From assembly GCA_028282485.1 (NCBI GenBank), contig JANQHU010000468.1, forward strand, positions 1 to 7,524: a DNA stretch of 7,524 bases, in the 5' to 3' direction. The position numbers were made by a program, and so were the translations under genes. This document shows positions 5,402 to 7,524 of this stretch, piece by piece (position 1 is the stretch's first letter; every line of letters starts with the position of its first letter). Below the pieces are notes generated by a model. It did not search any database. It saw only the letters and a program-made list of their open reading frames with translations, and was not told the origin of the DNA. Source of the DNA: Bacillota bacterium. GTDB taxonomy: Bacteria > Bacillota > UBA4882 > UBA8346.

Positions 5402-7524
5402 ATGTCGAAATCATTAACTGAGGCCTATCATGATAAAATAGCGGTTATTGGAATGGGGTGTCGTTTTCCCGGAGGAGCCAATGACCCGGAAAAACTCTGG
5501 CAAGCCTTAGTTGCCGGAAAGGATTTGACCTCTCCAATACCCAAAGACCGTTGGGATGTGGAGAAGTTTCACGACGCGGATCGCTCGAAACCGGGGAAAC
5601 ATTATAACTGGCGGGGCGGCTTTATTGAGGATATTGATCAATTTGATGCCCGTTTTTTTGGAATTTCGCCCCGGGAAGCAGATTTTATTGATCCCCAACA
5701 GCGCATCTTACTGGAGACTGCTTGGGAAGCAATGGAGGATGCTGGCTTAGATCCCTTAAAGTTAGCCGGGAGTAAGGTAGGAGTCTATATGGCTGGTTTT
5801 AATCTTGATTATCTAATTATGCAATTAAAAACCGAAGCGGTGGAGCATGTCAATATGCATACCTCTACTGGTTCCACCATGACCATGCTTTCCAACCGTC
5901 TCTCCTATATTTATGATTTTCAGGGCCCTAGTATCTCGGTGGATACAGCCTGTTCCGGCTCTTTAGTAGCCGTAAATCTAGCCTGTCAGAGTTTATTACA
6001 AAATGATTGTAGCATGGCTTTGGTGGGCGGGGTTAATATTATGACTATTCCCGAGAATTTTATCTCTGGGAGTAAAGCCGGATTTTACGCTCCCGATGGG
6101 CGGTCCAAAACCTTTGCGGCTGAGGCCGATGGTTATGCCCGCGGTGAAGGAGCGGGGATCGTGGTCTTAAAACCCTTGGCTCAAGCGCTGGCAGATGGAG
6201 ACCGGATTTATTCGGTAATTGCTGCCAGTGGCCTGAACCAAGACGGTCATACTAACGGAATTACCGTCCCCAATGGCGCCGCCCAGATGGCTTTAATGAA
6301 AGAAGTTTATCAAAAAGCGGGGATCACCCCGGCCCAGATAACATATTTGGAAGCTCATGGTACCGGAACGCCCACCGGGGATCCCATTGAGGCTAACGCT
6401 ATTGCCGCAGTTTTGGCTGCCGCGCGGCCGAAAGGGCCTAAATGCCCGGTGGGTTCTATTAAGGCCAATATCGGGCATCTGGAACCAGTGGCTGGGGTAG
6501 CCGGATTAATCAAAGCATCGTTAATTATGAAATACCGCCAGATCCCCCCCCATCTTTTTGGCCAAAATCCCAACCCGAAGATTGATTTTAAAAAATTATG
6601 TATCCGTATCCCGGTAACTTTGGAAGCTTTACCCGCGGGTCAGAATTATATTGGGATTAACTCTTTTGGTTATGGAGGCACTAATGCTCACGTACTCTTA
6701 GAAGAACCACCAAAGCTGACTGTGCCCAAGGATGAGGCAGTAGCAGAAAGGGGGCCGAGCTTATGGCCGGCGCTCATTCCTTTGTCGGCTCGTTCGGCAG
6801 AAGCCTTAAAAAGCCTGGCCTTAAAATACAAGGAATTGATCCAAAATAGTGATAACCGGATTTCCTTAGCTGATATTGGAAATATGGTCAGTAAACGCCG
6901 GGGGCATCTGGAGCACCGGATGACTTTGGCCGCGGCTTCGAAAGAAGAGGCCGTCCAAAATATTGCAGCTTTTCTTGCTGAAGCTGAAGCCCCTCAAGGG
7001 ATAACTAGCGGAAAAGCTCAGTCTGATAAATATCAGAGAATAGTCTTTGTTTATACCGGAATGGGACCCATCTGGTGGGCCATGGGCCGTCAATTATTAG
7101 CAAGAAATGGGGTATTTAAAAAAGTAATTGCCCGATGCGATGAATTAACTCGGCAGCTAGCGGGGTGGTCATTACTAGCGGAATTGATGGCTCCCGAAGA
7201 GCAGTCCCGTCTGGATCAGACGGAATTTGCCCAACCAGCTAATTTCGCTCTCCAGGTAGGGTTGACGGAAGTCTGGCATTCCTTAGGCATTTTACCGGAG
7301 GCGGTGATTGGGCATAGTGTCGGAGAAGTAGCCGCGGCCTATGTGGCCGGGATTTATAGCTTGGAAGATGCGCTGACGGTGAGCATCCAAAGAAGTCGGG
7401 TGCAGCAGCAGGCCACTGGCCAAGGAGCTATGTTAGCAGTGGGACTTTCGGCAAAACAAGTAGTTAGCGCTACGCAAGAGTGGACCGAAAAGGTCTCCGT
7501 TGCAGCGGTGAATAGTCCTGGTTC
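5402..7524 (+). CDS. Type I modular polyketide synthase, KS-AT..., 3' partial
   Basis: The 707 visible codons encode the front of a modular PKS that should take the peptidyl chain from the NRPS and extend it with an acyl-CoA-derived unit. The frame is open at the right edge. The start is fixed by an upstream in-frame stop and a good ribosome binding site. Domains: a 10-residue leader, ketosynthase 12-436, KS-AT linker 437-545 (with the usual PLSARSAEALKSLA element), and acyltransferase from 546. The KS triad is complete and the AT nucleophile is present. Reductive domains, carrier and release domain, if any, lie beyond the window. The AT is built in, so this is a cis-AT module. The leader is too short for a classical coiled-coil or beta-hairpin docking domain. 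Location is cytoplasmic; no signal or membrane segment is seen. Confidence 0.97.
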   Translation, partial: MSKSLTEAYHDKIAVIGMGCRFPGGANDPEKLWQALVAGKDLTSPIPKDRWDVEKFHDADRSKPGKHYNWRGGFIEDIDQFDARFFGISPREADFIDPQQRILLETAWEAMEDAGLDPLKLAGSKVGVYMAGFNLDYLIMQLKTEAVEHVNMHTSTGSTMTMLSNRLSYIYDFQGPSISVDTACSGSLVAVNLACQSLLQNDCSMALVGGVNIMTIPENFISGSKAGFYAPDGRSKTFAAEADGYARGEGAGIVVLKPLAQALADGDRIYSVIAASGLNQDGHTNGITVPNGAAQMALMKEVYQKAGITPAQITYLEAHGTGTPTGDPIEANAIAAVLAAARPKGPKCPVGSIKANIGHLEPVAGVAGLIKASLIMKYRQIPPHLFGQNPNPKIDFKKLCIRIPVTLEALPAGQNYIGINSFGYGGTNAHVLLEEPPKLTVPKDEAVAERGPSLWPALIPLSARSAEALKSLALKYKELIQNSDNRISLADIGNMVSKRRGHLEHRMTLAAASKEEAVQNIAAFLAEAEAPQGITSGKAQSDKYQRIVFVYTGMGPIWWAMGRQLLARNGVFKKVIARCDELTRQLAGWSLLAELMAPEEQSRLDQTEFAQPANFALQVGLTEVWHSLGILPEAVIGHSVGEVAAAYVAGIYSLEDALTVSIQRSRVQQQATGQGAMLAVGLSAKQVVSATQEWTEKVSVAAVNSPG
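5435..6709 (+). other. Ketosynthase (KS) domain
   Basis: This domain catalyses the decarboxylative Claisen condensation. It opens with KIAVIGMGCRFPGG and contains DARFFGISPREA and DPQQRILLETAWEA. The active-site Cys184 sits in VDTACSGSL (codon 5951-5953). The two catalytic histidines are His319 in EAHGTGT and His359 in KANIGHLEP. The domain closes with FGYGGTNAHVLLEE. Spacings Cys-His 135 and His-His 40 fit active KS domains. The serine after the cysteine is followed by Gly (CSGS) instead of the more common CSSS. As first domain after an NRPS protein, it is expected to accept a peptidyl thioester; that is an inference from gene order. Confidence 0.96.
7037..7524 (+). other. Acyltransferase (AT) domain, N-terminal part
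   Basis: This domain loads the extender unit. The nucleophile Ser639 lies in GHSVGEVAAAYVAG, and the conserved Arg follows in QRSRVQQQ. The opening motif is TGMGPIWWAMGRQL, where Gln is usual at the first Met position (GQGxQ). GHSVG is more common in malonyl than in methylmalonyl ATs, where GHSQG is typical. The deciding HAFH/YASH motif lies about 100 residues further on, outside the window, so malonyl specificity is only a weak prediction. Confidence 0.9.

Noticed and set aside
5507..5750. Short ORFs on both strands inside the KS
   Set aside because: Both overlap well-conserved KS coding sequence and resemble no known protein.
6293..7093. Three minus-strand ORFs of 61-75 codons
   Set aside because: Antisense to KS, linker and AT coding sequence whose motifs are intact; no support of their own.

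Overview
The window holds two large genes on the + strand, both cut by a window edge. They form part of a hybrid non-ribosomal peptide / polyketide assembly line. The left gene fills about 5.3 kb and encodes an NRPS with the order (C, partial)-A-T-C-A-T. The right gene starts at 5402 after a 95-base gap and encodes the front of a modular type I polyketide synthase, KS-AT, open at the right edge. No RNA genes, mobile elements, CRISPR arrays or minus-strand genes are supported.

The ten pocket residues of each adenylation domain can be read by alignment to GrsA. The first A domain reads DFWNIGMVHK, the classical threonine code. The second reads DLYNLSLIWK, the classical cysteine code. The predicted local product is therefore ...-Thr-Cys-S-carrier, passed to the KS of the next protein and extended by one ketide unit, probably malonyl-derived. 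Initiation, earlier residues and release all lie outside the window.

The oddest part is the second adenylation domain. Its specificity pocket and the A10 lysine match a cysteine activator, but its A3 phosphate-binding loop (3987-4016) has lost most of the conserved Ser/Gly/Pro/Lys residues, and several other core motifs carry non-consensus residues. The reading frame is intact. The domain is also preceded by an ordinary condensation domain rather than the heterocyclisation domain that usually accompanies this cysteine code. Either the module is loaded in another way, or this is an unusual or dying adenylation domain.

Organism: moderate-to-low GC, frequent TTA, AAA and GAA codons mixed with CGG, GGG and CCC, and a purine-rich Shine-Dalgarno (AAAGGGG) 8 bases before the second start. 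This suggests a Firmicute, perhaps a clostridial or related anaerobic lineage. It is an inference from composition only; no taxonomic marker is present. Residue numbers for the NRPS count the codon at position 18 as residue 1; the true protein starts upstream of the window.
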